A stretch of DNA of 64,000 bases from Thiotrichaceae bacterium UBA973. Its GTDB lineage: Bacteria; Pseudomonadota; Gammaproteobacteria; Eutrophobiales; Eutrophobiaceae. Below are positions 34,708 through 43,457 of the stretch, piece by piece (the first letter of the stretch is position 1; every line of letters begins with the position of its first letter). The notes under the pieces were generated by a model. The model made no database searches and was not told the DNA's origin. It worked only from the letters and a program-made list of their open reading frames with translations. The translations under genes and the position numbers were made by a program. The stretch spans positions 267,773-331,772 of the forward strand of contig DBBX01000028.1 in NCBI GenBank assembly GCA_002292815.1, written 5' to 3'.

Positions 34708-34753
34708 AGACACCTAGCGCTTCAATCAGCCGACACATTAAGAATTTTTAGAA

Positions 34754-35320
34754 CTAGGCCTTTGGAAGTGTAACTCCTTTTTGTCCTTGGTATTTCCCAG
34801 CACGATCTTTATATGACGTTTCACAAACCTCATCCGAATCAATAAAAATTACTTGTGCGACACCTTCATTGGCATAAATCTTTGCTGGTAATGTCGTCGT
34901 ATTTGAAAATTCCAACGTCACATGCCCTTCCCATTCTGGCTCTAGTGGTGTGACATTGACGATAATCCCGCAACGGGCGTAGGTCGATTTGCCTAAGCAG
35001 ATCGTCAATACATTTCTTGGTATACGAAAAAACTCAACCGTTCTTGCGAGTGCAAATGAGTTTGGCGGGATAATGCAGCTGTCCGCTTTTATATCGACAA
35101 AACTTTTTTCATCAAAGTTTTTTGGATCAACCGTTGCTGAATGTACATTGGTAAAGATCTTAAATTCATCGGAACAACGTACGTCGTATCCATAACTGGA
35201 TGTACCATAGGAAATTAATCTTTCTTCACCTTTTGTTTTTACCTGGCCTGCTTCAAAGGGTTCTATCATCCCTTGCTCTTCCGCCATACGGCGTATCCAC
35301 TTATCACTCTTTACACTCAT
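34754..35320 (-). CDS. dcd: dCTP deaminase
   Basis: Deaminates dCTP to dUTP, feeding dTTP synthesis. The 188-residue protein matches E. coli Dcd in size and motifs: SYGTSSYGYDVR near residue 40, the active region ARTVEFFRIPRNVLTICLGKSTYARCGI, and VTPLEPEWEGHVTLEFSN with the catalytic Glu. It follows mrp by 11 bases on the same strand. Confidence 0.96.
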   Translation of the reverse strand: MSVKSDKWIRRMAEEQGMIEPFEAGQVKTKGEERLISYGTSSYGYDVRCSDEFKIFTNVHSATVDPKNFDEKSFVDIKADSCIIPPNSFALARTVEFFRIPRNVLTICLGKSTYARCGIIVNVTPLEPEWEGHVTLEFSNTTTLPAKIYANEGVAQVIFIDSDEVCETSYKDRAGKYQGQKGVTLPKA

Positions 35321-35331
35321 GTCCTTTTCTC

Positions 35332-36420
35332 TTAGTTATTTTCTATAACGATTTTAGGGAATTTAGCTGTATAGTCTTTGGTCTGAATAGCAAGTTTTGC
35401 CGCAGTACGCCGTGCGATATCACGATAATTCATGGCAATTTCTGAATCAGGTTCGATAGCCACTGTAGGCTTACCGTTATCCACTCCTTCGCGGATTCGA
35501 ATATCTAGTGGTAATGCACCGAGCAAATCAACGTCATATTGCTTGGCCATTTGATCACCACCACCGCTGCCAAAGATATGCTCTTCATGACCACACTCAC
35601 TGCAAATATGCGTGCTCATATTTTCAATAATACCCAGGACAGGCACATTTACTTTCTCGAACATTTTTAACGCCTTTCTCGCATCTAATAAGGCGATGTC
35701 TTGTGGTGTTGTCACAATAACAGCGCCACTCACCGGGATCTTTTGACATAGCGTCAATTGAATATCTCCCGTACCCGGTGGTAGATCAATAATCAGATAA
35801 TCGAGATCCTGCCAATTGGTATCATTCAACAATTGTTCTAATGCACCGGTCACCATCGGTCCGCGCCAAATCATCGGCGTGTCTTCTTCAATTAAGTAAC
35901 CAATCGACATGGACTGCACACCATAGCTAACCTTTGGCTCAACTGTCTTACCGTCCGTTGTATCAGGCTTACCTTTAAGACCAAGCATGCGCGGTTGGCT
36001 GGGGCCATAGATATCAGCATCGAGGATTCCTACTGTGGCGCCTTCAGCCTGTAAAGCCAATGCCAGATTAATAGACGTTGTTGATTTACCTACTCCACCC
36101 TTACCCGAAGCCACAGCAATGGTGTTTTTAACGTTTGCTAAAAGCTGCACTCCCTGTTGTACAGAGTGCGAGACAATCTTGCTGGAAACTTCAACACTAA
36201 GCTCAGAAATACCCTGTTCGCCTAGTGCGTTAGTTATGGTGTCTATTAGATCCTGCTTATAGCCTTCAGAAGGATATCCAAGCTGAACAGCGACTGTGAC
36301 GGCACTACCATTGATAGTGATATCTTTGATTGATTTTGAACTGATGAGATCCGCTTTGCTATTGGGATCGATTATTCCGGAAAGTATTTTTTCTACTTGC
36401 TCACGACTGACTGCCGACAT
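35332..36420 (-). CDS. apbC: iron-sulfur cluster carrier Mrp/ApbC
   Basis: P-loop ATPase that binds and transfers Fe-S clusters. The N-terminal MIP18-like domain (1-95) precedes the deviant Walker A VASGKGGVGKST (near 108), DADIYGPSQPRMLG, and the cluster-binding CxxC (ICSECGHEEHIF, near 278). 362 residues, normal. It is divergent from metG, the usual arrangement, and upstream of dcd. Confidence 0.95.
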   Translation of the reverse strand: MSAVSREQVEKILSGIIDPNSKADLISSKSIKDITINGSAVTVAVQLGYPSEGYKQDLIDTITNALGEQGISELSVEVSSKIVSHSVQQGVQLLANVKNTIAVASGKGGVGKSTTSINLALALQAEGATVGILDADIYGPSQPRMLGLKGKPDTTDGKTVEPKVSYGVQSMSIGYLIEEDTPMIWRGPMVTGALEQLLNDTNWQDLDYLIIDLPPGTGDIQLTLCQKIPVSGAVIVTTPQDIALLDARKALKMFEKVNVPVLGIIENMSTHICSECGHEEHIFGSGGGDQMAKQYDVDLLGALPLDIRIREGVDNGKPTVAIEPDSEIAMNYRDIARRTAAKLAIQTKDYTAKFPKIVIENN

Positions 36421-36538
36421 CTATTTATAACCTGAACTGTGAATTGGATGCGTATTCTACATTATTTATCGGCTACTCTTCACGCTGCTATTGAATAATG
36501 CTACTTTAGCGCCCCAAATCTCTGTAGCCTTAATAACA

Positions 36539-38575
36539 ATGCAAGACAAACAACGCCAAATCCTGGTCACCAGCGCCCTACCTTATGCCAATGGATCAAT
36601 CCACATTGGGCATTTAGTCGAATATATTCAGACGGATATCTGGGTGCGCTTTCAGAAGATGCAAGGTCATACCTGCTATTACGTTTGTGCGGATGATGCC
36701 CATGGCACACCCATTATGTTGCGTGCGCAAAAGGAGGGAATCACCCCAGAAGTTTTAATTGAGCGCATTTCTAAAGAGCATCAGACAGATTTCAAAGAAT
36801 TCTCAGTCGAATTTGATAACTTTCATAGTACGCATTCTGATGAGAACCAGAGCTTGGCCAATACCATCTATGAAGCACTCAATAAGAAGGGGCACATAAA
36901 CAGACGCACCATTAAACAGGCGTATGACCCAGAGAAACAGATGTTCTTGCCAGATCGCTTTATTCGTGGCGAATGTCCCAAATGCGGGACCGCCGATCAA
37001 TACGGCGATAGTTGCGAATCCTGTGGCGCAACCTATAACCCGACAGATCTAAAGAACCCGGTCTCGGCTATTTCTGGTGCGACACCCATAGAAAAAGAAT
37101 CAGAGCATTATTTTTTCAAGCTCGGTGACTTTGAAGAAATGTTACATAAATGGACCCGCGATGGCCATTTGCAAGCAGAAGTCACAAACAAGCTCAATGA
37201 ATGGTTTGAAGCAGGTTTGCAGGAATGGGACATCTCCCGCGACAAGCCTTACTTTGGTTTTGAAATCCCCAATGCCCCGGAAAAATACTTCTACGTCTGG
37301 CTGGATGCACCAATAGGTTATTTCGCCAGCTTTAAAAACCTGTGCGATAGAACAGATTTAGATTTTGACGAATGGTGTAAGTCAGGTAGTGAGACTGAGA
37401 TGTATCATTTTATTGGCAAAGACATCATCTATTTCCATGCTCTGTTCTGGCCTGCCATGTTAGCCGGTAGTGACTTTAGAACACCGTCAGCCATCTTTGC
37501 CCATGGTTTTCTGACTGTCGACGGACAAAAGATGTCAAAGTCGCGCGGGACATTTATCACTGCACGTACCTATTTGAATCATTTAAATCCGGAATATCTG
37601 CGTTATTACTTCGCAGCAAAACTCGGCTCGGGCGTTGATGATATTGATCTGAATCTGGAAGATTTTACTGCTCGTGTTAATTCGGATCTGGTTGGCAAGG
37701 TAGTTAATATCGCCAGCCGTTGCTCAGGGTTCATTAAGAAACGTTTTGCCGGAAAACTATCCGCATCAATTCATGATGAGATACTGTTTAAAAACATGGT
37801 TGAAGCAAATGAAACCATCGCCAATGCTTATGAAGCACGTGAATATTCTAAAGCAATGCGCGAGATTATGGCTCTGGCTGACAAAGCGAATCAATATATT
37901 GATGATCACAAGCCGTGGGTCATTGCCAAAGAAGAAGGCCGTGACGAAGAGTTACAAAGCGTATGTACAATGGGTATCAATTGCTTTCGCTTACTCACAC
38001 TTTATCTGAAACCTGTTCTACCAGTATTAGCAGAGAAAACAGAAGCATTTTTAAATATAGCGCCAATGCAGTGGCAAGATGCTGCCTCAGCATTAACTGA
38101 TCACGAAATAAATAAATTTAAACCCTTGATGACGCGAGTCGAGAAGGAGCACGTAGACGCCATGGTTGAAGACAGTAAAGAAGATTTAAACGCCAGTGAA
38201 ACTGAACAAGCAGTCACAACCGGGCCGCTTGCTGATAACCCTATCGCTGATGAAATATCTTTTGAAGATTTTATGAAAGTTGATTTACGCATTGCCAAGA
38301 TCGTTAAGGCTGAACATGTAGAAGGTGCTGATAAACTATTACAGCTTACATTGGATATTGGTGGTGAAACACGTAATGTTTTTGCCGGTATCAAATCAGC
38401 CTATGCACCTGAGGAGTTGGAAGGGAAACTCACAGTGATGGTGGCAAATCTAGCGCCCAGAAAGATGCGTTTTGGATTATCGGAAGGCATGGTGCTGGCT
38501 GCAGGCCCCGGCGGAAAAGATCTCTTTATCCTTCATCCAGGAGAAGGTGCTGAGCCAGGCATGAAAGTGAAGTAA
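36539..38575 (+). CDS. metG: methionyl-tRNA synthetase
   Basis: Charges tRNA-Met. The HIGH motif (HIGHLVEY), a zinc knuckle (CPKCGTADQYGDSCESCGA), the KMSKS motif and a C-terminal EMAP/tRNA-binding domain that mediates dimerisation are all present. The frame opens with TTG at 36491, but the ATG at 36539 (MQDKQRQILVTSALPYANG) matches the family start, giving 678 residues. It leads into the rnf genes after 43 bases with no terminator seen. Confidence 0.96.
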   Translation: MQDKQRQILVTSALPYANGSIHIGHLVEYIQTDIWVRFQKMQGHTCYYVCADDAHGTPIMLRAQKEGITPEVLIERISKEHQTDFKEFSVEFDNFHSTHSDENQSLANTIYEALNKKGHINRRTIKQAYDPEKQMFLPDRFIRGECPKCGTADQYGDSCESCGATYNPTDLKNPVSAISGATPIEKESEHYFFKLGDFEEMLHKWTRDGHLQAEVTNKLNEWFEAGLQEWDISRDKPYFGFEIPNAPEKYFYVWLDAPIGYFASFKNLCDRTDLDFDEWCKSGSETEMYHFIGKDIIYFHALFWPAMLAGSDFRTPSAIFAHGFLTVDGQKMSKSRGTFITARTYLNHLNPEYLRYYFAAKLGSGVDDIDLNLEDFTARVNSDLVGKVVNIASRCSGFIKKRFAGKLSASIHDEILFKNMVEANETIANAYEAREYSKAMREIMALADKANQYIDDHKPWVIAKEEGRDEELQSVCTMGINCFRLLTLYLKPVLPVLAEKTEAFLNIAPMQWQDAASALTDHEINKFKPLMTRVEKEHVDAMVEDSKEDLNASETEQAVTTGPLADNPIADEISFEDFMKVDLRIAKIVKAEHVEGADKLLQLTLDIGGETRNVFAGIKSAYAPEELEGKLTVMVANLAPRKMRFGLSEGMVLAAGPGGKDLFILHPGEGAEPGMKVK

Positions 38576-38618
38576 ATCAATACTTGTTGTAGCGTCTTAA
38601 AAATCCGATACTCATTTA

Positions 38619-39194
38619 ATGAGTGACCTATTCGGATTATTATTCAGTACCGCGTTGGTTAATAACCTTGTATTGACCTATCTTGTTGGTCTTGACCTGC
38701 AAGTCGTTACCAGCCAACGCATCAATGCTGCCTGGCTGGTTGGGTTAGCCACTATTTATTGCCTGGCGATTTGTCTACCTGCTATTTACCTGATCGATCA
38801 TCTGATCATCATTCCATTATCATTGCAATACCTCGATCTCTTGCTTTACGTTATGTTGATCATTGTTGTTGTGTTGTCTTCCCAACAATTAATGCATCGA
38901 CTTCTACCTCTCATTCACAAGCAAGTCGATGCCTTGGTTCCTGTCATATTAATTAACTCAATCTTATTAGCTGTCATCTTACTATCCAAAGAACAGAACC
39001 ATTCTATTTTTGGCACATTGCTATACGGCATTAGTACAGGGGTTGGTTTTTTGTTTTTGCTATTAGTCTTAACCTGCTTACGCGAACGCATTGATAATAA
39101 TAATGTGCCATTAGCTTTTCGAGGCTTACCCATATTACTCATTACACTGGGGATATTTTCAATGGGCCTCATGGGATTGGCGGGTTTGAAATGA
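38619..39194 (+). CDS. rnfA: divergent RnfA subunit lacking cluster cysteines
   Basis: Six-helix membrane subunit of the Rnf ion-translocating oxidoreductase, 191 residues. Family landmarks are the N-terminal VNNLVL, YGISTGVGF, LRERI and the ending MGLMGLAGL. The Cys normally in LGLCPF is Asp26 (VGLDLQ) and the Cys normally in TTNCAVLG is Ser114 (LINSIL). In Nqr/Rnf structures these two positions supply ligands to a 2Fe-2S cluster shared with RnfE/NqrE. RnfE is absent here. It overlaps rnfB by 4 bases; no ribosome site is visible before its ATG. Confidence 0.85.
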   Translation: MSDLFGLLFSTALVNNLVLTYLVGLDLQVVTSQRINAAWLVGLATIYCLAICLPAIYLIDHLIIIPLSLQYLDLLLYVMLIIVVVLSSQQLMHRLLPLIHKQVDALVPVILINSILLAVILLSKEQNHSIFGTLLYGISTGVGFLFLLLVLTCLRERIDNNNVPLAFRGLPILLITLGIFSMGLMGLAGLK

Positions 39195-39700
39195 GTATTT
39201 CATTTTTAATTGCATTATTACTTATCACTGTCTTCACAATGCTTATTGGGTATCTTGCATCAAATCAAAAATCAAACGTCTTACAGCAAACACACGAACG
39301 CGATATTGAATCGATTGAGGAGCTCTTACCACAAACACAGTGTGGAGATTGTGGCTTTAATGGTTGCCGACCCTATGCAAAAGCCATCGCAAATAATACA
39401 GCAGACATAAACCGTTGTTTACCGGGTGGCAATGAAACCGTAAAGGCATTGTCATTGATAATAGGCTTAGACATAAAGCCGCTCTATAAAAAAACAGATA
39501 AATACGCTGTCCCTCGACTCGCCTTAATCGAAGAAGAACATTGCATCGGTTGCGTTAAATGTATTGCTGCTTGCCCTGTCGATGCAATCATAGGTGCGCC
39601 TAAACAAATGCACAGTGTTATTGACGCCTATTGCACGGGTTGTGAATTATGCATCGCTCCATGTCCAGTTGATTGCATCACCATGGTACCTAGTCCTTAA
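39191..39700 (+). CDS. rnfB: RnfB ferredoxin-type subunit
   Basis: Electron-carrying subunit of the Rnf complex. One N-terminal membrane helix (4-22) anchors it. The 4Fe domain has Cys51, 54, 59 and 76 (CGDCGFNGC...RC), and two 4Fe-4S ferredoxin motifs use Cys118/121/124/128 and Cys148/151/154/158. All ligands are intact. At 169 residues it is slightly short. Four bases separate it from rnfD, where rnfC would usually be found. Confidence 0.93.
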   Translation: MSISFLIALLLITVFTMLIGYLASNQKSNVLQQTHERDIESIEELLPQTQCGDCGFNGCRPYAKAIANNTADINRCLPGGNETVKALSLIIGLDIKPLYKKTDKYAVPRLALIEEEHCIGCVKCIAACPVDAIIGAPKQMHSVIDAYCTGCELCIAPCPVDCITMVPSP

Positions 39701-39704
39701 ACAC

Positions 39705-40715
39705 ATGCAGACCTCTTCGCCACATATTCATGCTGAAAATGCTGTCGCAATTATTATGCGAAAAGTGTTGTATGCATTGATCCCCGGAATATTACTCAGT
39801 ACGTTTTTTTTGGGAATAGGTGTTCTAGTCAATTGTCTATTAGCTGCCACCTTTGCTTTAGTGTTTGAGGCGTCAGTTTTAAAAATTCGTCAACAAGCGA
39901 TTCGTCCGGTCATTACAGACGGCACAGCTATCATCACCGCGATTCTTTTTGCGCTCACCATTTCACCCTATACGCCTTGGTGGGTGTCCTTCACCGGGAT
40001 TGCATTCGCAATAGTTATCGCTAAGCACCTCTTTGGCGGACTTGGGAATAACCCTTTTAACCCTGCCATGGCCGGTTATGTCTTTGTGCTCTTATCATTT
40101 CCTGTACAAATGGCCTATTGGCCTGACTTGAGCGGTATTTCTGAACAAACATTAACGACTGGACAAAACATCGGCATAATATTTTCAGGACTACCAACTG
40201 AGTTAGATGCGATAACCGGTGCCACGCCACTCACCAATATGAAGATAGAGTTAGGTCTGATGACCATGGTATCTGAAATAGAAACCAACCCCTTGTATGG
40301 TTCATTCGGTGGTAAAGGTTGGGAATGGATTGCACTAGCCTATCTTGCAGGCGGACTATTTTTAATCATCAATAAAGTCATTCGCTGGGAAATCCCGCTT
40401 TGTGTAATGGGCAGTATCTTTGTCGTAAGTTTGCTGTTTAATTTCATCGATACTGATGTATACCCTTCTGCAGTCTTTCATTTATTTACTGGTGGCACGA
40501 TGTTGTGCGCCTTTTTTATTGCCACAGACCCTGCCAGTTCATCAACCACGCCAAAAGGAAAGATACTCTACGGTGTTGGAGTAGGCTTATTTATTTATAT
40601 CATCAGAACCTGGGGTAGCTACCCGGATGGCATTGCCTTCGCCATCTTGATTATGAATGGACTCGTCCCCTTGATTGATAACTACACCCGCCCCAAGGTA
40701 TTGGGGAAAAAATGA
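39705..40715 (+). CDS. rnfD: RnfD flavin-binding membrane subunit
   Basis: Multi-helix NqrB/RnfD-family subunit, 336 residues from the ATG at 39705 (MQTSSPHIHAENAV); the frame runs 37 codons further upstream inside rnfB but the ATG matches the family. The covalent FMN site is TGATPLT with Thr174. The quinone/flavin-region signatures GGLGNNPFNPAMAGY and TDPASSSTTPKGK are conserved. It overlaps rnfG by 4 bases (ATGA). No rnfC precedes it. Confidence 0.93.
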   Translation: MQTSSPHIHAENAVAIIMRKVLYALIPGILLSTFFLGIGVLVNCLLAATFALVFEASVLKIRQQAIRPVITDGTAIITAILFALTISPYTPWWVSFTGIAFAIVIAKHLFGGLGNNPFNPAMAGYVFVLLSFPVQMAYWPDLSGISEQTLTTGQNIGIIFSGLPTELDAITGATPLTNMKIELGLMTMVSEIETNPLYGSFGGKGWEWIALAYLAGGLFLIINKVIRWEIPLCVMGSIFVVSLLFNFIDTDVYPSAVFHLFTGGTMLCAFFIATDPASSSTTPKGKILYGVGVGLFIYIIRTWGSYPDGIAFAILIMNGLVPLIDNYTRPKVLGKK

Positions 40716-41341
40716 ATTCAGAAACCAATTTATTTAAACAGAAACTAATTAAGCTATTGCCTTTATTACTCATCAGCATCGTCTGTGTTACCGCGCTGTT
40801 TGTCGTTAATGAATTGACTAAAGATAAAATTAAACTCAATAAACAAATAGCGGCACTAGCAATCATCAACGAAGTACTGTCACTTGAATACGATAATGAT
40901 TTATTCACGGATAAAATAAAACTCGATGTGCCTGACAAGATTAACAATACAGGCAGCATCAGCGTTTATAGGGCCCGATTAAATAATCAGCCTGTTGCGG
41001 TCAGCCTGATGCCGGTTATTACAAAAGGCTATAACGGTAATATTAGTCTAATTGTTGGAATACGTTATGATGGTACGTTAACAGGCATCAGAGTCCTGCA
41101 GCATAATGAAACAGAGGGCTTTGGCGATCAGGTGCATCAGGATAAAACAGATTGGTTGCAGATCTTCAAAAACACATCGATCTACGCCTTACCTGAAAAA
41201 AAATGGGCCATAAAAAAAGATGATGGTGAATTTGATCAATTAAGCGGCGCAACCATTACCTCAAGAAGCATAATAAATATAGTTTACAAAACACTCGAAT
41301 ACTATTTGGAAAATAAAGATAAATTTTATGAAAATCAATAA
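40712..41341 (+). CDS. rnfG: RnfG FMN-binding subunit
   Basis: Periplasmic electron-transfer subunit, 209 residues. It has one N-terminal membrane helix (14-34) followed by an FMN-binding domain with HNETEGFGDQV and the flavinylation motif SGATIT, target Thr181. The lipid- or ApbE-dependent FMN attachment implies that ApbE is encoded elsewhere. It overlaps yhbY by 14 bases; rnfE, normally next, is missing. Confidence 0.93.
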   Translation: MNSETNLFKQKLIKLLPLLLISIVCVTALFVVNELTKDKIKLNKQIAALAIINEVLSLEYDNDLFTDKIKLDVPDKINNTGSISVYRARLNNQPVAVSLMPVITKGYNGNISLIVGIRYDGTLTGIRVLQHNETEGFGDQVHQDKTDWLQIFKNTSIYALPEKKWAIKKDDGEFDQLSGATITSRSIINIVYKTLEYYLENKDKFYENQ

Positions 41342-41621
41342 CGCACAAAAGAAATTTCTACGCCAATCAGCACACCATTTAAAACCAGTGGTATGGGCAG
41401 GCCAACATGGCATCACCAAAGCGCTTATAACAGAAATTGAAGAAGTCTTAGAGCGACATGAACTGATAAAAGTGAAATGTCGTTTAGGTGAACGTGAAGA
41501 ACGCGATGCCGGCATTAAAAAAATATGTGAAGATACGGGTGCTGAATTAGTTCAGCGCATTGGGAATATCGTAACACTTTATAAGAAGAATAGTGAAAAA
41601 CCGGTTATAAAACTACCCTAA
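41328..41621 (+). CDS. yhbY: YhbY/CRM-domain RNA-binding protein
   Basis: A 97-residue single CRM-domain protein associated with pre-50S ribosomal particles. The conserved VWAGQHGITKALITEIEEVL and GNIVTLYKK (GxxG-like loop) are present. It usually lies opposite rlmE, but here it closes the rnf cluster with a 14-base overlap, so it is translationally coupled to rnfG. Confidence 0.93.
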   Translation: MKINNAQKKFLRQSAHHLKPVVWAGQHGITKALITEIEEVLERHELIKVKCRLGEREERDAGIKKICEDTGAELVQRIGNIVTLYKKNSEKPVIKLP

Positions 41622-41628
41622 ACCCATT

Positions 41629-42573
41629 TCAATGCCGGTTTAACCAAACAACTAACCCCTGTGCATTTAAATTCAAGTCCATATCTAATAATTCGTGAAC
41701 CTGCGGTTGATCAATATCAGGTAAGATCTGGTTTAACTGGGCACTTTCTTTTCTAAAAATTGCGTCTTCTATTTTTTCTATGGGTTTAGATGCTTTACGA
41801 TTAGCCTGTGCTATCTCGCAATAACTAGATATGTGTTGACACAATTTCTCAGCATAATACTGCGGATTCTCCAATAGACCAAAATGAGTCAGGTATAGTC
41901 GTTCAGGGTTGTAACTCATTAATAGATTTATCGAATTTATCAATTTTTCAGGTGCGAATTGTACTGGTGAAGTCGTTGGAATAATGTGTCGCGACATTGG
42001 ACCAATCATCTCCTGATATGAGACACCGAATGTATCGCCAGTAAACCAGCCTTTACTTTGTTCATCCCAAATACATATATGATGCTCAGCGTGTCCTGGT
42101 GTTTGACGAATGAGAAGTGTTCTACCTGCTAGATCAAGTTCCATTTCATCTTCAGCTTCTATAATCCTGTCTTTTGAAACAGCAATGAGTTCACCATAGA
42201 GTTTGTCATATTTTTCTTGTCCATAGACATCAATTACGCCTTTCATTAATCGAGATGGATCTACCAGGTGTCTTGCGCCTCTTGGGTGAACTATCAATTT
42301 TGCATTAGGAAATATTTCCATCATGCTGCCTGCCCCACCAGCGTGGTCAAGATGAACATGTGTTGGTATCACATAGCGGACTTGCGATGGTGCTATATTT
42401 TTTTTATCCAGTAATGTTAATACTCTAGAGAGGCTATGATTAGTAGCAGTTTCAATGATGGCAACCTCTTCATTATGTTCAACCAGATAAATCGCCGCCA
42501 TTTTTGGTCGGATGTATCCTGAATCTATGCAGGTTATCTTGTGATCATAATGACTAAATATTTCTTCAGACAT
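41629..42573 (-). CDS. MBL-fold metallo-hydrolase
   Basis: A 314-residue cytoplasmic metallo-beta-lactamase-fold enzyme. The metal site is THVHLDHAGGAG, with further ligands in TPGHAEHH and FTGDTFG and a terminal YLTHFG. This is the glyoxalase II/flavoprotein-like MBL pattern; the substrate cannot be deduced. It is convergent with yhbY and about 60 bases downstream of the SDR gene on the same strand. Confidence 0.88.
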   Translation of the reverse strand: MSEEIFSHYDHKITCIDSGYIRPKMAAIYLVEHNEEVAIIETATNHSLSRVLTLLDKKNIAPSQVRYVIPTHVHLDHAGGAGSMMEIFPNAKLIVHPRGARHLVDPSRLMKGVIDVYGQEKYDKLYGELIAVSKDRIIEAEDEMELDLAGRTLLIRQTPGHAEHHICIWDEQSKGWFTGDTFGVSYQEMIGPMSRHIIPTTSPVQFAPEKLINSINLLMSYNPERLYLTHFGLLENPQYYAEKLCQHISSYCEIAQANRKASKPIEKIEDAIFRKESAQLNQILPDIDQPQVHELLDMDLNLNAQGLVVWLNRH

Positions 42574-42635
42574 GCGTTTATAATAATTAACTTGGATGTA
42601 TGTTATCTATGGATTGCTGAGATTAATATGAGGAA

Positions 42636-43457
42636 CTAAACCCTGACTAGAATCTTATCTAAAAGAAAGCCGGGAAGGATGCGCTTGAAGATGGCAAACA
42701 AATAAGTAGGGATCGTCACATAGTAACGCGCCCTTGGATTATCAGTTTCCAATGCATGAATCACTTTCTTAAGTACTGCTTCAGGTCCTAATGAAAACGG
42801 CACGGTATAATCATCGCTGTTTAATTCACTTTCTATCTTGGCGTAGTCTTTTTTGAAATGGCTATGTTCTTTGTTAACCACTGCTTGAAAATTATTAAGT
42901 GCGTTATTTCTAAAATTACTCGTTATAGGCCCGGGTTCTATCAAGCTTACCTTGATACCCGTATCGATTAGTTCATAACGCATCGCATCGCTTATTGCTT
43001 CCAGTGCATATTTTGATGCGCAATAGGGTCCGCGGAACTTCATTGTGATAAAGCCGAGCACTGAACTAATCTGGATGATGCGTCCGGAATGTTGTTTGCG
43101 CATTATCGGAATGAGCAGGTTCGTTAATTCTTGTGTACCAAAGATATTGGTTTCAAATTGATCGCGTAACGCCATAACGGGAATATCTTCCATTGCACCG
43201 GTTAGACCATAAGCAGCATTGTTTACCAGCCCATATAGTTGCTCGTCTGTCTTGCTCAAAAGAGTTACAACAGCTGCTTGAATTGATTTGGTGTCGGCAA
43301 GGTCGAGCATAATCACTTCGAAACCGGCCTTACTTAATGTATCAATATCTTTCTGTTTTCTTGCCGTAACAAAAACATTAAAACCACGTTCTTTTAATCC
43401 ATCAGCTATGCAACGTCCAATGCCCGATGAGCAGCCGGTGACAAGGACATGTTTCAT
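42636..43457 (-). CDS. short-chain dehydrogenase/reductase
   Basis: A 273-residue classical SDR. It has the cofactor motif TGCSSGIG at residue 7, NNAAYG, catalytic Ser in QISSVLG and the YCASK catalytic Tyr/Lys. A hydrophobic C-terminal stretch (YLFAIFKRILPGFLL) suggests membrane association. The substrate is unknown. It overlaps the RND gene by 4 bases and is likely co-translated with it. Confidence 0.9.
   Translation of the reverse strand: MKHVLVTGCSSGIGRCIADGLKERGFNVFVTARKQKDIDTLSKAGFEVIMLDLADTKSIQAAVVTLLSKTDEQLYGLVNNAAYGLTGAMEDIPVMALRDQFETNIFGTQELTNLLIPIMRKQHSGRIIQISSVLGFITMKFRGPYCASKYALEAISDAMRYELIDTGIKVSLIEPGPITSNFRNNALNNFQAVVNKEHSHFKKDYAKIESELNSDDYTVPFSLGPEAVLKKVIHALETDNPRARYYVTIPTYLFAIFKRILPGFLLDKILVRV

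Noticed and set aside
36491..36538. Upstream TTG start for metG
   Set aside because: The extension is not conserved-looking; the ATG at 36539 gives the standard MetG N-terminus.
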